Part shown: one piece after another, positions 1 to 12,003 of the stretch
How the letters are laid out: the number at the start of each line of letters is the position of its first letter
Numbering within the stretch: the stretch's first letter is position 1
NCBI GenBank assembly: GCA_030141605.1
Contig: JAQGDQ010000003.1
Span: 1-64,000, forward strand
DNA: 64,000 bases
Source of the DNA: Tubiluchus corallicola
Lineage: Eukaryota > Priapulida > Priapulimorpha > Priapulimorphida > Tubiluchidae
Direction: 5' to 3'
Program-made: the position numbers and the translations under genes
Notes under the pieces: generated by a model
The model's database searches: none
What the model was told of the DNA's origin: nothing
Seen by the model: only the letters and a program-made list of their open reading frames with translations

Positions 1-19
1 GACACTTCGACAGCATATT

Positions 20-330
20 TTGGAATCAGAGGATGGGGTGATAGGGTGTGTGGGGTGTGGTGGGGTAGTGCGGGTGTGGGTGGTGCGGTGTGATGTGTGG
101 GTGGTGTGGTGTGGTGGTGCAGTGGTATGGTGTGGTGCAGTGTGGTGTGATGTGGTGGAGTGGTATGGTGTGGGTGGTGTGGTGTGTAGGTGGTATGGTG
201 TGGTGCGGTGCGGTGTGGTGGTATTGTGTGGTGCAGTGTGGTGCGATGAGGTGGAGTGGTATGGTGTGGTGCAGTGTGGTGTGATGGGGTGGAGTGGTGT
301 GGTGTGGGTTGTGTGTTGATTTGTGCACAA
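20..330 (+). repeat. GT-rich, C-poor minisatellite, block 1
   Basis: The plus strand consists almost wholly of G and T in GGTGT/GTGGT-type units, with recurring longer modules such as GTGCAGTGTGGTG and GATGTGGTGGAGTGGTA. The open frames on both strands are by-products of the composition (Val/Trp/Cys/Gly or His/Thr/Pro only). Confidence 0.9.
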
Positions 331-356
331 AATTCTTTTTGTGGGGTTTGGCTAGT
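312..356 (+). repeat. 45-bp terminal direct repeat, copy 1
   Basis: Sequence starting TGTGTTGATTTGTGCACAAA and ending GGTTTGGCTAGT directly follows minisatellite block 1. It is identical to 2,191-2,235. Confidence 0.9.
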
Positions 357-1298
357 CTATTATATTAATATTCTTGGTATATATATATATAAGATTCGAG
401 GCTACAGCCCAGACGAGGGCACCATTTGCGGCGATCTATATATCAAACGAAAGGTCTCGATCTAGTGTCGTGCCATTGATGGTTTATTTTTCGAATCGGG
501 CCCACCGGGAGGAAGGGGGGGCGAAAAACCTCCAAAAATGGCCCTTTTTCGGCCGTTTTTTGCAAAAGTTATACGGCTGAGATGTAGAGAACGGGAACGG
601 GCCGAGGGGGGTGCTGGGTATGGATAGATAGCCCGTTCAGCGGTGGGTGTAGTAGGCATATTTAGAATTCCCGAGAGGGCCAGGGCGCCCCGCAACGGGC
701 GTTTTCCCGGACCCAACTCGCGATTTTTTCGAAATTTTGACCAAACAGCATGCGGGAAAAACGTTCTAGCGGCGCCTGGTGGGACTCTCGGAAGGAGATA
801 TATAGCTCTTTACAAAGAGGAAGGACAGGGCTACACGATGATGTGGGATATATTTTAGGGCAGGTCCACCGAGAGGAGTATCAACGAGTTAGTTAGGAGT
901 TCTATTTTCGGCAATTTTCACTTAGAAAACTGCTGACGCAAAGGCATTGTTGTGACGTCATCCATTGTACTCTGTCTATAATCTTATAACTTTAATTGAG
1001 CAAAAAGCTACAGGCTTTGCGTTAGTTAAACAAACAGTAGGCACGATGTTACGGGCTTTGTGTTATAAATGTGGACTAGGTAGGATGTTCGCGTATTATT
1101 GATTACACGTGTATTTATACGCAAAATCTTTTGCTGGGCCTTTGCTATTTATTATATTATAGCACATAGTTTCAACTTTGTGAAAAATGTTTGGAATGGT
1201 TTTGTTGTAATGCTGTGCTGTTGGTGCTTGTGCTATAGGTGTTGTCATCGTTGCCACCATCATCATCATCATCATCAACATCATGATCACCACGTGAG
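357..1298. other. GC-richer spacer between the two minisatellite blocks
   Basis: About 400-880 is clearly GC-richer than the rest of the window, with runs such as GGAGGAAGGGGGGG and short phrases such as TTTTTCGAAATTTT. It looks like a fragment of a high-copy repeat but has no second copy here. The rest is AT-rich, with a (CAT)n tract at 1,257-1,277. No coding evidence. Confidence 0.5.
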
Positions 1299-2195
1299 GT
1301 GGTGGATTTGATGTGGTGTGGTGGTGGTGTGCTTTGTGTGTTGTGCTATGGGTGGTGTGGTGGGGTGATAGGGTGTGTGGGGTGTGGTGTGGGTAGTGTG
1401 GTGTGGGTGGTGTGGTGTGGTGTGTGGGTGGTGCGGTGTGGTGTGGTGCAGTGGTATGGTGTGGTGCAGTGTGGTGTGATGTGGTGGAGTCGTATGGTGT
1501 GGTTGGTGTGGTGTGGTATGTGGGTCGTGCGGTGTGCTGCAGTGGTATGTTGTGGTGCGGTGGGGTGTGATGTGGTGGAGTGGTATGGTGTGGGTGGTGT
1601 GGTGTGTAGGTGGGTGGGTGGTGTGGTGCAGTGTGGTGTTATGGTGTGGTGCTGTGCAGTGTGATGTGGTGGAGTATTATGGTGTGGGTGGTGTGTTGTG
1701 GTGTGTGGGTGGTGCGGTGCAGTGGTATGGTGTGGTGCAGTGTGGTGTGATGTGGTGGAGTCGTATGGTGTGGGTGGTGTGGTGTGGTGTGTGGGTGGTG
1801 CGGTGTGCTGCAGCGGTATGGTGTGGTGCAGTGTGGTGTGTAGGTGGGTGGGTGGTGTGGTGCAGTGTGGTGTTATGGTGTGGTGCTGTGCGGTGAGGTG
1901 TTATGGTGTGGTGCTGTGCGGTATGATGTGGTGAAGTATTATGGTGTGGGTGGTGTGGTGTGTGGGTGGTGCAGTGGTATGGTGTGGTGCAGTGTGGTGT
2001 GAGGTGGTGGAGTGGTATGGTGTGGGTGGTGTGGTGTGTAGGTGGTATGGTGTGGTGCGGTGTGGTGGAGTGGTATGGTGTGGGTGGTGTGGTGTGGTGC
2101 AGTGTGGTGTTATGGTGTGGTGCTGTGCGGTGTGATGTGGTGGAGTGGTATGGTGTGGTGTGATGAGGTGGAGTGGTGTGGTGTGTGTTTTGTGT
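1299..2195 (+). repeat. GT-rich, C-poor minisatellite, block 2
   Basis: Same composition and modules as block 1. The GATGTGGTGGAGT module recurs at about 1,478, 1,570, 1,663, 1,749 and 2,143, at roughly 90-bp intervals in the first part, suggesting a higher-order unit. Frames are low-complexity and non-coding. Confidence 0.9.
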
Positions 2196-2235
2196 TGATT
2201 TGTGCACAAAATTCTTTTTGTGGGGTTTGGCTAGT
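2191..2235 (+). repeat. 45-bp terminal direct repeat, copy 2
   Basis: Identical to 312-356 and in the same position at the end of minisatellite block 2. The two GT-rich blocks are therefore duplicated units that share an edge. Confidence 0.9.
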
Positions 2236-2267
2236 TAATTCATTAATACGTTAAAAACTTATTTAAC

Positions 2268-2700
2268 GGTGGGCGAGCCAAACTAGTGATGACATCACAA
2301 TGGAATCACATGTATCAGCAACAGAAACATTCCATCAGCGTGTTGAACGTGTTTGCGAAAGCTAAAACTCAAGTAGAGTGCTGCTGTTCAACTCTGAGTG
2401 TGATACACAAAAACTCGGCAAATTTTAAGTTTAAATGAGCTCACGCATGAGCTCTGGAACGTGTGCACTACGCCACAACTGAGCACTCTGAACCGAGCAC
2501 CTAATTTTTGCGTAACGAGGCAGTTTCCGAGGTGCACTGCAGGCGCTAATGTCCAACTAAATGACTAAATGGTGAACGGTGAAATGCACGTAACAGCGAA
2601 GAACTAGTCGGGCGAACGCAAAATTACGTTTCTGTGGTAATAATTCTCTCACATAAGTTATTTTTGAAAAAATATTACGTTTTCATTATTCATAGAATAG
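2268..2700 (+). repeat. Dispersed repeat family B, copy 1
   Basis: Shares an ordered series of blocks with 4,815-5,260: GGGCGAGCCAA, TAGTGATGACATCACAATG, AAATTTTAAGTTTAAA, GAACGTGTGC, GCAGGCGCTAATG, AAATGCACGTAACAG and GGTAATAATTCT. Unclassified; no coding capacity. Confidence 0.75.
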
Positions 2701-5700
2701 ATTGTTTTGACCTATAATTTAAAATTGAGTGAAGGTTTTCTTTTAATAAATTTTAATATTTCAGGATACAACACTAATTCTCATAATTCTTCAATAAAAC
2801 AGCAAAAAAGGTCCAGTCTTAGACACTACAACTTTAAATAGGTCTGCTAGAAGATGATAAATGTAATAATAACTTGTGCAACCAGTTATTCCAATTTCGA
2901 TATACAATTATTGATGTGCAACAAACGCAAGCAAATTTTCCACAAGAATAAAACACAAGAAGGCAACAACCAAAAAAATACGAGACCTCACTTACGAAGC
3001 TAATTAATTGACCTAACAACTAAGCGACCAATCGACCACTAACCAGCCCATCTATCAAAATGTAATCAATAAAAACAATCGAATGATGCAAAAATTGGTG
3101 AACGAACGAGTTTTCGAGTGAAGCAAAATACGAATAAACTGAAGAACAGATGAATAGTAGATATTCAACAAACGGATGAAGAAACAAAGAAGAAACGAAT
3201 GAATAAAAAAAAAACGCCACAGCAGCTTAATAAACCTCTGGCATGTTTTTAGGTGGAACGCGTATTATATTTACTACAGTGAAAATCACAGAATCAATAC
3301 TAATTGGAAGTAATTACCAAATATAATACTTAATATGTTGTTTGAACATAATTATAGTGCCATCAAGGTAACCGTCAGGAGCAATGATTATCTTAATTAG
3401 CCTCTCCAGTATAATTTGACTTCTATAACGTGTAAAATGCTCTGGCAATCGTCTCTCATTAGTGCCTAACGTGAAACCTTACTTAAAAATCTTCCTCTGT
3501 TCCCTGCAGCTACTATATGTAAGAATATTTCGTAATCGCTTTCGCGGTATACTGATTTAGTATGGCTATACAGTTTGACACTTCAGGAACAATTTCACGG
3601 ACAAGAGGGTAACAAAACAGTACACAGCAAAAGTGACTGTGTTAGGGCTGTTGCACGGCTGTTCGTTGTGTGTTTCGTAAATTTGCTCAACGAATAAATG
3701 AACCACTATAAATTTTGGTTATTGGATATTAGATGCCCAATTTGTTCAAACTGCCACGAATATTTTCACATTAAATCTTGGACATTTGGATATTTTAAAC
3801 TGTTTATGATTATCAATTCCCAGAAAGTTTTGTGAAATTTGCAATCGAATGTAAATTATGTTATAAATTTACAATTCAGTTATGTGTTATAGAAAACTGA
3901 AAACTCGCCAATTCCCTCGTTCTTATGAAAATCACGAGAAATTTTACTACGACTTCAAGAAAAATAACCCCAAAACGTTACGTTGCAATTCATTGAACTC
4001 TAATATAGACTGAGACATATGTTATACTAATTGTTTTCTCCCGGCCTATATACATCTATCCTAGGATTGCTGCATTTAGCTATGCTGCATTCAGAATCAT
4101 GAATAAACGATTTTGCGTTATGAAGCATTTAGGTAACTATACAGCTGTAATTTGACTAATAAACGCACCTTTGTAACACTTGCACAAGGCTAACGTAACT
4201 AGCTTTTGATCACAAAAGCAGTCGATAATTATTACGGTAGCGGCATCGATCATTCCCGCGTCCCAATTTCTCGGATTCGGAGCAGTGAGTGCGTCTGCAT
4301 GCATAATTAAGCTGAATTCGAACCCACTGTTGCCACTACAAACAGGATACCATGACAGGTTTCTACGTGACTAGCTTGTTTAAGACCAGAGATTGCGCAA
4401 AACAAACGAATAAATTCAGACAAACGATTGCTATCGAAGAGCTTTTGTCAAATTATTCCAAATCTTTCCCAAGCACATTTGGGGTGGAAATTCACACATT
4501 CAAATATTGCGGTTCTGGCACCACAATCAGCGATACAGTAATTATGCTATACGTTTTGTCACAAAATTCGACAGCCATTACAAAACTCAGTAAAACGCTA
4601 TCAATGTAAAAAATGTTTTCCTTCAACAAAATACCTTCCAAAGAATAGCGTACCGTGTCTAGCATAAATTTTTTATTTGTTCATTAAATATTTAAAAGAA
4701 AATAGGATGACTTTTCATATCCTAACCCATTTTGAAGCACGGCAAAAAGGATATATTTAACACCTATAATAATGGGTAAGTGTTTCTGATAATTAAATAA
4801 TGTATTAAAACATAATTAAAGCCGGCGAGCCCAAGTAGTGATGATATCACAGTCACAATATAATATAGTGATGACATCACAATGTAATTTTCCATAGGAC
4901 AAACATTTCACGAACGTGTTCTAGTCGTTTGCACAAATGAAGTACAGTGCTACTGCACAGCAAACGGTGCGATACACAAATTTTAAGTTTAAACATATAA
5001 ATTTCTAGTTACAACATGAACTCTCGAACGTGTGCGTTGCATCACAACTTAATCATATCTGCCTATACTAGATATCTAGGTACAACCGCCTGTTTTTTGT
5101 CTAACACAATTCCAAGATGCAGGCGTTAATGCCCATCTAACAAGCAAATGGCAAAATGCATGTAACAGTAACAAAGTAGCCGCGCTAACGCGAATTCACC
5201 ATTATCTGGTAATAATTCTTTCAAGTAGGTCATTCTTTAAAAAATAATATTTTATAGGGTATATTGTTTTGCGCCATAGTTCAAGATGGGGTCTGGGTTT
5301 CCTTTAAAAATGGTAAAAAATCTACCAGGATAAAACGCCTAATTTCAGATTCGTAAACTTGTAACTTGAAATAAGTTAGCCTTATCTCTTCCACTACTTC
5401 TTCAAAATTCAGATCAAAGCGCTGCAAGTACAGTAAAAGTACTTACCTATGACGAGTTTATAACGTCATAGATAAGTGACTTATAAACCTTGGACAAAAC
5501 AGCAATGTGACGCCACGACACAACACTTTTACCCGTCTATTACTACGTTTCATGATAGTCTCTACGAGGATTTAATCCAGAAGTATTAGGTTTTAATCCT
5601 GTCACTATTATAGCTTATACAGCGCTCTTCAGTGTAGGGATTGCATGCTCATTCCACAAAGGATTGATCTTGGAGCTGGGCAATGTATAAGTATTCTGTA

Positions 5701-6387
5701 GCTATGGGCTAAGGAATGAAAAAGTAAGGAAGTGAGCAAGTTAACAACAAATACCAAAATGTACAAATAATACTAGCTTGCATATAACAGGTCAGCCATT
5801 ATGCAGGAGCGACTCTTGTTAGTTGTTATGATAATTAATTAAAATATTAGTCTTTAAAATATTATACGTGTAAAACAAATTTATGTGTAAAATCGCAATA
5901 GTGCAATTGTAAAATCTTTCTTGGAACTAGAGGTCAAATTAAAATACTAAAAATAAAAAATGTGAAGAAAAAGTACATAAAAAGCCAAATAGAAAATTAC
6001 AAAGAGAAACTGCTTCTTCGAAATTCTTGTCACTAATTACCAGTGAGTTCAGCAAAGAATCAAAGTGATTATCTCAAAATTCTTCATATCAATGTGCCTA
6101 CGTAATTACAAGTGCAGCTTGTACCTAATTAAGGAGATAAAGTTAATAATTAAGGTAGCTGGGAAAAGTCATTTGCAATAACATTAAAGGAAAATCTCAT
6201 GGTTAAGAGCTGGAAGAAGAATTACTGATAACAATAACAAAAAGAATTAACAACTAACAATAGTAATAATAACATTACTACTAACATCTCTTTGATAGTT
6301 GTTTACAGGGTCTAATAATTATGCTTGCATCCTATTATTAAGTATTTTAGTTAAGGAATCGCGCTACTTCTCTAAGTCTCTCTAACA
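2701..6387. other. Intergenic region downstream of P5CS
   Basis: AT-rich sequence. Apart from repeat B copy 2, I see no gene. The longest frame, at 4,352-4,609 (85 codons), has no recognisable motif. Confidence 0.6.
4815..5260 (+). repeat. Dispersed repeat family B, copy 2
   Basis: Same orientation and block order as 2,268-2,700 with moderate divergence; includes a doubled GTGATGAcATCACA motif near its start. Confidence 0.75.
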
Positions 6388-6557
6388 TCAACTTGAGTCA
6401 GACTGTTGTTTTTCATGTAGAAATTTCGCCGTCCCATTTGTAAAGTCTTGAACTACATTTCCGGATCCATGCAACACCCACTTGGTGGTCAGAAGCCCTT
6501 CCACTCCGACTGGGCCCCGAGCGTGGATCCGCGATGTACTAATACCAACCTCTGCAC
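6388..6557 (-). CDS. ALDH18A1: P5CS last coding exon 16 (residues 743-798 and stop)
   Basis: Acceptor ATAATTTCAG|GTGCAG (phase 1). Encodes [20 protein letters not shown] and LLTTKW, then a variable tail ending in SDSS and a TGA stop at 6,388-6,390. It lies 15.25 kb from exon 15. Confidence 0.95.
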
Positions 6558-9500
6558 CTGAAATTATGAAAAAAAAACATTTAAAAACACTGATATGAAT
6601 ACGCAAGAAAGCCTTACGTAATGACCCAGATTGAATCATTAAGCCGTGTTTTAACTTGGAGATAAACAGTAAACTTTAATTTCGTATTCTGGCACCAGTT
6701 TTTCTTTACTTATGTTCACTAAGTGTAAATTGTTTCTAGACCGTTGTAATCGACTACATACTATTTGTTAGTTTAGGAAATGTTCGTCCCTCTGGGTTGG
6801 GTTAAACGTTTAACTGTACGTTAGTGCACTTTAATTGGATTGAAGCCAAACACATAGATTTCTGTACTTTCGTGACACAGATTTCATCGACACAGGGGAT
6901 ATGCTACTTGACTTTGGTTGGTTAAACTGCGTTTTACGTTTTACCTGATTTTCCATTAGCTGGCGTTTGAAAAGCTAATGATCTATTTGTGGTGGTGGAA
7001 GATGTCCACTCATTGGTTTACATGACCTAGCTGATCTTACTGCTCCGTTCACACGTCATCTTCTTGATAGACTTACATTAAAACGTTTAGTGAAAGGACT
7101 ATGACCATGAACTACGCCTGTCTAGAGAAGATATTATGCTAGCGTACGCGTTTTGGGGTGGCTGCTAGAATAAGTAGGAACTCATTTAAAGTAGTCAGGA
7201 ACACTGTATAATTTTCGTATGTTTTCGTCATTGTATTTATTTTATGCCATGCTGTTTACAGCAGATTCAATTTTGCTTATTACTAATTTCCATTGTTTAG
7301 AAATGACTAAATTTCACGACTGTTTGATATTTTTATTGTGTCATTAAACTTAATATCTTGTTACTTATTTGAGGTATAGATAAAAATCTGTTTTTTATCA
7401 ATCACACCATAAAAGAATCCATGCTATCTAGGCAGAGCCCTCGTAGAGTCTGCCAACGCTCAGCTACTGTCTGTTTTCTTTAGTGGGCAGTCGGTTAGTA
7501 CTCCTAGCTTGGCCAAGGAAATGATCGAATTTAGCAGCGACTACCATTAATTGGCCCTTATGATCTGCCCCTATATGCACGGGCCATTACACCTTATACA
7601 TGTAATTACAACAATAACAAGTCTACTGAGGACCTACTACAGATTAAATTTAGACTAGTTTCTAACTGTAAGACACTGCCTTTAACGGGGATGCGTCGCA
7701 AATAAAGCAAACCAATGGCATACTCAATCAGGAAATGGTCAGAAAGCCTGTTTTGGAGTGGATTGCTCTGATGGTGTTGTAGTGTCGTAAAGTGCAGTTG
7801 AAAATGTAACGTTGTGAACAAACAGAAACAATTTCCAAATCTCATACATATAACAAAACGGTTTACGGTTTTCCTGTTACTTGCAAAACACTTTGGGAGA
7901 TCTTTGTTTATCAGTCTAAAAAGGCAGTCACATCACTGATGCAGGTTACTTTATGCTAGCTCTAATGGCAACACAATTAGCTAAGCTGCCAATCTCTTTC
8001 TCATTTTACTACCTTTTTTGGAATGCTGAACTGCTTTTTTTATCCTAGCTACTATGCATGGATAGACCTAGGCATAAAGAAAAGACAGAATTAAAAAGGT
8101 GAGAAGCGCTAAAGGGTCAGAAGTTCCCTTTTCTTTAACCAAAGGTTGAAAAAGCGTGAATAAAAAAGAAGAAAGTGGTACATAATTATGTGCAGAAAGA
8201 TCGTAGTCACTTGGTTTTGTTTACACTGCTACAAACAAGGAAAAACAATTAGTTGCGATGCCGACATATATTCTACATATTTACAGGTGACACACATAAT
8301 CCAGCCAAAATAAGATACGACCCAGAAAAAAACAGTGCAAACGTGAATTTCTGCACAGATACCCAGAAGCTTGTCCAAAATAACATATTCAAAATCCCCT
8401 AAAAACCACTTTGGGAAAAATGTTAAGAGGCTTTAAATTCAAAATGGCTGCGAATGCTGCTTTAAAGTCAAAATAACTTAACTAAGAAGCATTTCAGTCT
8501 ACATAATTGTATTAACAGCTAGTATAAAAGTGCATATGGCCTATCAGAAAAATAGTGTTTCAAGGTCTCTTAAAGTCACTATCATTCAAAATGGCCGCCG
8601 AAGCAGGTTTAAAATCGAAATAACTCAACTAGGAGGCATTCTAGACTGCATAAATGAATTCCAGCTGATATAAAAGTGCATATGGTTATCAGAAAAATAG
8701 CGCTTCAAAGTCTTTCAAGGACAAGATTGATCAAAATGGCCACCGCTGTAGCTTTACGTCAAAATAACTTAATTAAGAAGCATTGTAGGCTGCATAAATG
8801 TGTCATCAGCTTTTTGGGGCTAATTTAACCGGACTAACAAGCAACGTTGACAACACTGGGAACGAACAAGCTAACATAAATCTATATAATCATCTACGTA
8901 ATCTATATAACCTATGCAACTGATCTATATCTAGGCAGTCTAGAACCAATGAGTTAGGACGAGAAACAGGCTTTTATAACGTCTGACATTTATATATGCC
9001 TAAAAATAGATAAGTTACAAGAGCAAAATCACGTAACATAAATTTACAAGATCAGACGTAACGCTACCTATACATGCGGCTTCATAGTAGAGTCGGCAAA
9101 TGTTTGAAGTACATCGCGACTGTTTTACACCTGCAACAGTCCGAGTCCATTACACAACTTAGAAATGACAAAGTTATAAACTCAAGAATATAATGTAAAG
9201 CAACAGTAATATTACTGATCGGAGTATTTCCACTATGTGCAACAAACACATTTTAGTTAAGAACAGGTACATACAACTGGTCAATTGATGTGAAATATAA
9301 TGTAATGCAACGTAATGTTATTAAGTTATGTAATGTAGTGTAATGCGTTATATGACATTACTTTAAAGTAACATTACTGTAATCTATTGTAACGTAACCT
9401 AATACGTTACATTAAATTACGTTACAGGACGATTGGCAAAAAATTCCTACGCTATCAATGCTTACAGTGTCTGGGGAGGATGAGAATTCTGTTAAGTCAA

Positions 9501-11939
9501 ACTTGATCAAGATCATAATTTGATAAATTTGGCATCCTTGATTACCCAGGCATTGCATTTCTTTTCCATCAAATCGGAACTCATCAGTCGGACCCGCAGC
9601 TTCACAGGTCAAGTATCTGAAGATCTAAGTATTGTCTACAATGAATTCGCAATGCTTGACTGCCTTGAAATTACATTTCATTCAATGAAAACTGAGCTTG
9701 TGACATTTTTGACTTGGGCAGGGGCCAACATATACCATTCAAGGGGCCAAGACCTTTCATCTGATATACTATTTGAAAAATGTTTGTGCCCGACCCCTCC
9801 CCATTTTCAGGTTTTGCTCCTAGCGAAAAATTTTCCCCACATCCAAATGATTCATATTTAACCAAAATCAACACCACCTAGCCACATGCTAAAAATTGTG
9901 GCCCAAGTGCAAAAATTTTAAGATAAGCGTAGCGGCATGATTGTATGCAAGTTTAAATACGGCAAACAGCTGTTACACGAAATGATAGGTAACGTCAGAT
10001 CCGAACGTATAGAAGATTAAATACAGTAATATACAGCGGCAATGATTAAATGCGGTTATATGCGCTGTGCACGATAACATATGTACCATATGTAGTATGT
10101 TTTTTTTTGGGGGGGGGGTGCGGAATAGATAGAATCGGTTCATATTGTTTTCAATGCATCCGTTTATGCAGTTGCGTAGCGTTATTCTTTTTCTGTAGCT
10201 ATTCCTATTGATTTTTTCCGCAGCTATTCCGCAGGTGGAAACGCATACGCATCCGGATGCTACGCAAACGCCACTTTAGTCTGAACGCGCAGTAACAAAT
10301 TACTTCGTCATTTTAGATGTGAACGCTTCGTTCATAGTTTCTGCTGTTCATATTCCTATCACGATCACAGTTTTTAAGCTTTCAGTATAGCTCACAGAAA
10401 AGCCAAGTTAATAATAACTATAATTTCACATACGACAAGTCTCATTCATCAGACCGTGAAAGCGTTTTCATTCAGTAAACGGTACGCCATCAGAATAATC
10501 TACCCATCATAAACTGATTCACTCAAGCGGAGCCGTAATATAATAGCAAAAGAAATCCCCAAGGCTGATTCACAAACCAAAAGCCAACGTGCATAAGGCT
10601 TCTCGGAGAGAGTAAATTACAAAATACTAAAAACAGCAAGAAATATACCAAACCTCACCGTCGCAAGAAGCTGATTAAAATTACAAATTTAGCTAAATTA
10701 GAATAACGGAAAATATATTCATTGCAACATAATGAACTCAAAACAAGCCTCATACACTTTTGTGAAAGTTAATTAACAGACGTGATTTTTAGTCAGTTTC
10801 AAATGTATTCTTTTATTTTTGACCAACACGCTGTACTTCCTCTTTCAGTAACATAGGTTACTTTTCTGGTTACCGAATGAAGTTATATTAATCTTGAATG
10901 CGTTATAGTCGACAGACTAACTAACTAAACTTCACTGCACAGTTCCTGTTAGAAATTGCTACCAACCTCCTTGCTCCGCGATTTTAACAATTTTAAGGGT
11001 ACATATTTTGTTAATCATTGCAAAAAAGCGTCTCGCGTTGCATTCTGTTAGAAGAATGTTTTACCTCTCCTTGTATATAGCAAAAAATCAATACTACGCT
11101 AATTGCAAGCGACGTAGATAACGGTAGACGTCTGCTTCGTAAGAAACCCTTTCTAAAGAAGATAACACAGGCTGCAATTTTTTGAGTTTGCTTTACAGAA
11201 CAATGTCATCAGCTACCCCAGTAGTAAACTTACAAATGTCACAAGCACAAGTGATGGCAAAATGACGACAAAATGACATAATATGCACGTTTTTATTCTT
11301 AATTATACCGGGAAGCGTGTCTTTTCACGGGTAATTTATGTGACGTGCTCACACTGCGAGAAAAACTAATCGCACGTAACTCTTCATTCAAATCCGCAGA
11401 ATGTGCCCAGTGCATAAAACTGTTATTTTATAAAGCTGGTCATAAAATTCCATACAACTCATTGAAATGACGTCAGTTAAAAGCGTTGAATTTGTCATTA
11501 TAGGCGTTAAACGTTTATAGGAAAGACGCAAAGTCACGTTGTGTTTTGCACGTTATTTTATACGTCAAAGAAACGTCCACGATAAAAATGCAAGCGTTAA
11601 AAATACTAAAAAGTAGGTTTCTCGTATTAAATCAAGAGGAATTTTTCAAACTTTTTTCACCATTTGTCATTACTAAAAATGTCCAAAACAGCACAAACAC
11701 TAACTAAACTAATTTAAAATTAACTAAACTATACATTTCTTGCCTTCTGGTGATGTGTACCAATTAAATGTACAATTAAGGCTAAAAACAGTCACAGTGA
11801 AATAATGGCAGACGCTTTCTTCCCTCTGTCTCACCTTCTTCTACTCCCTTGCCCCCTTTCTCTCTCCTCTTTCCCTCCCCTTCTGTATCGCTATAGTCTC
11901 TCTCTCTCTCTCTCAGTCTTTCTTAATCTCTCTCTCCCT

Positions 11940-12003
<64 letters not shown>

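Noticed and set aside
20-2254. Many open reading frames over the minisatellite blocks
   Set aside because: Composition by-products: only Val, Trp, Cys and Gly, or His, Thr and Pro, with no other protein character.
9520-9861. 113-codon plus-strand frame
   Set aside because: Lies in repeat C; the second copy at 48.5 kb does not preserve the frame.
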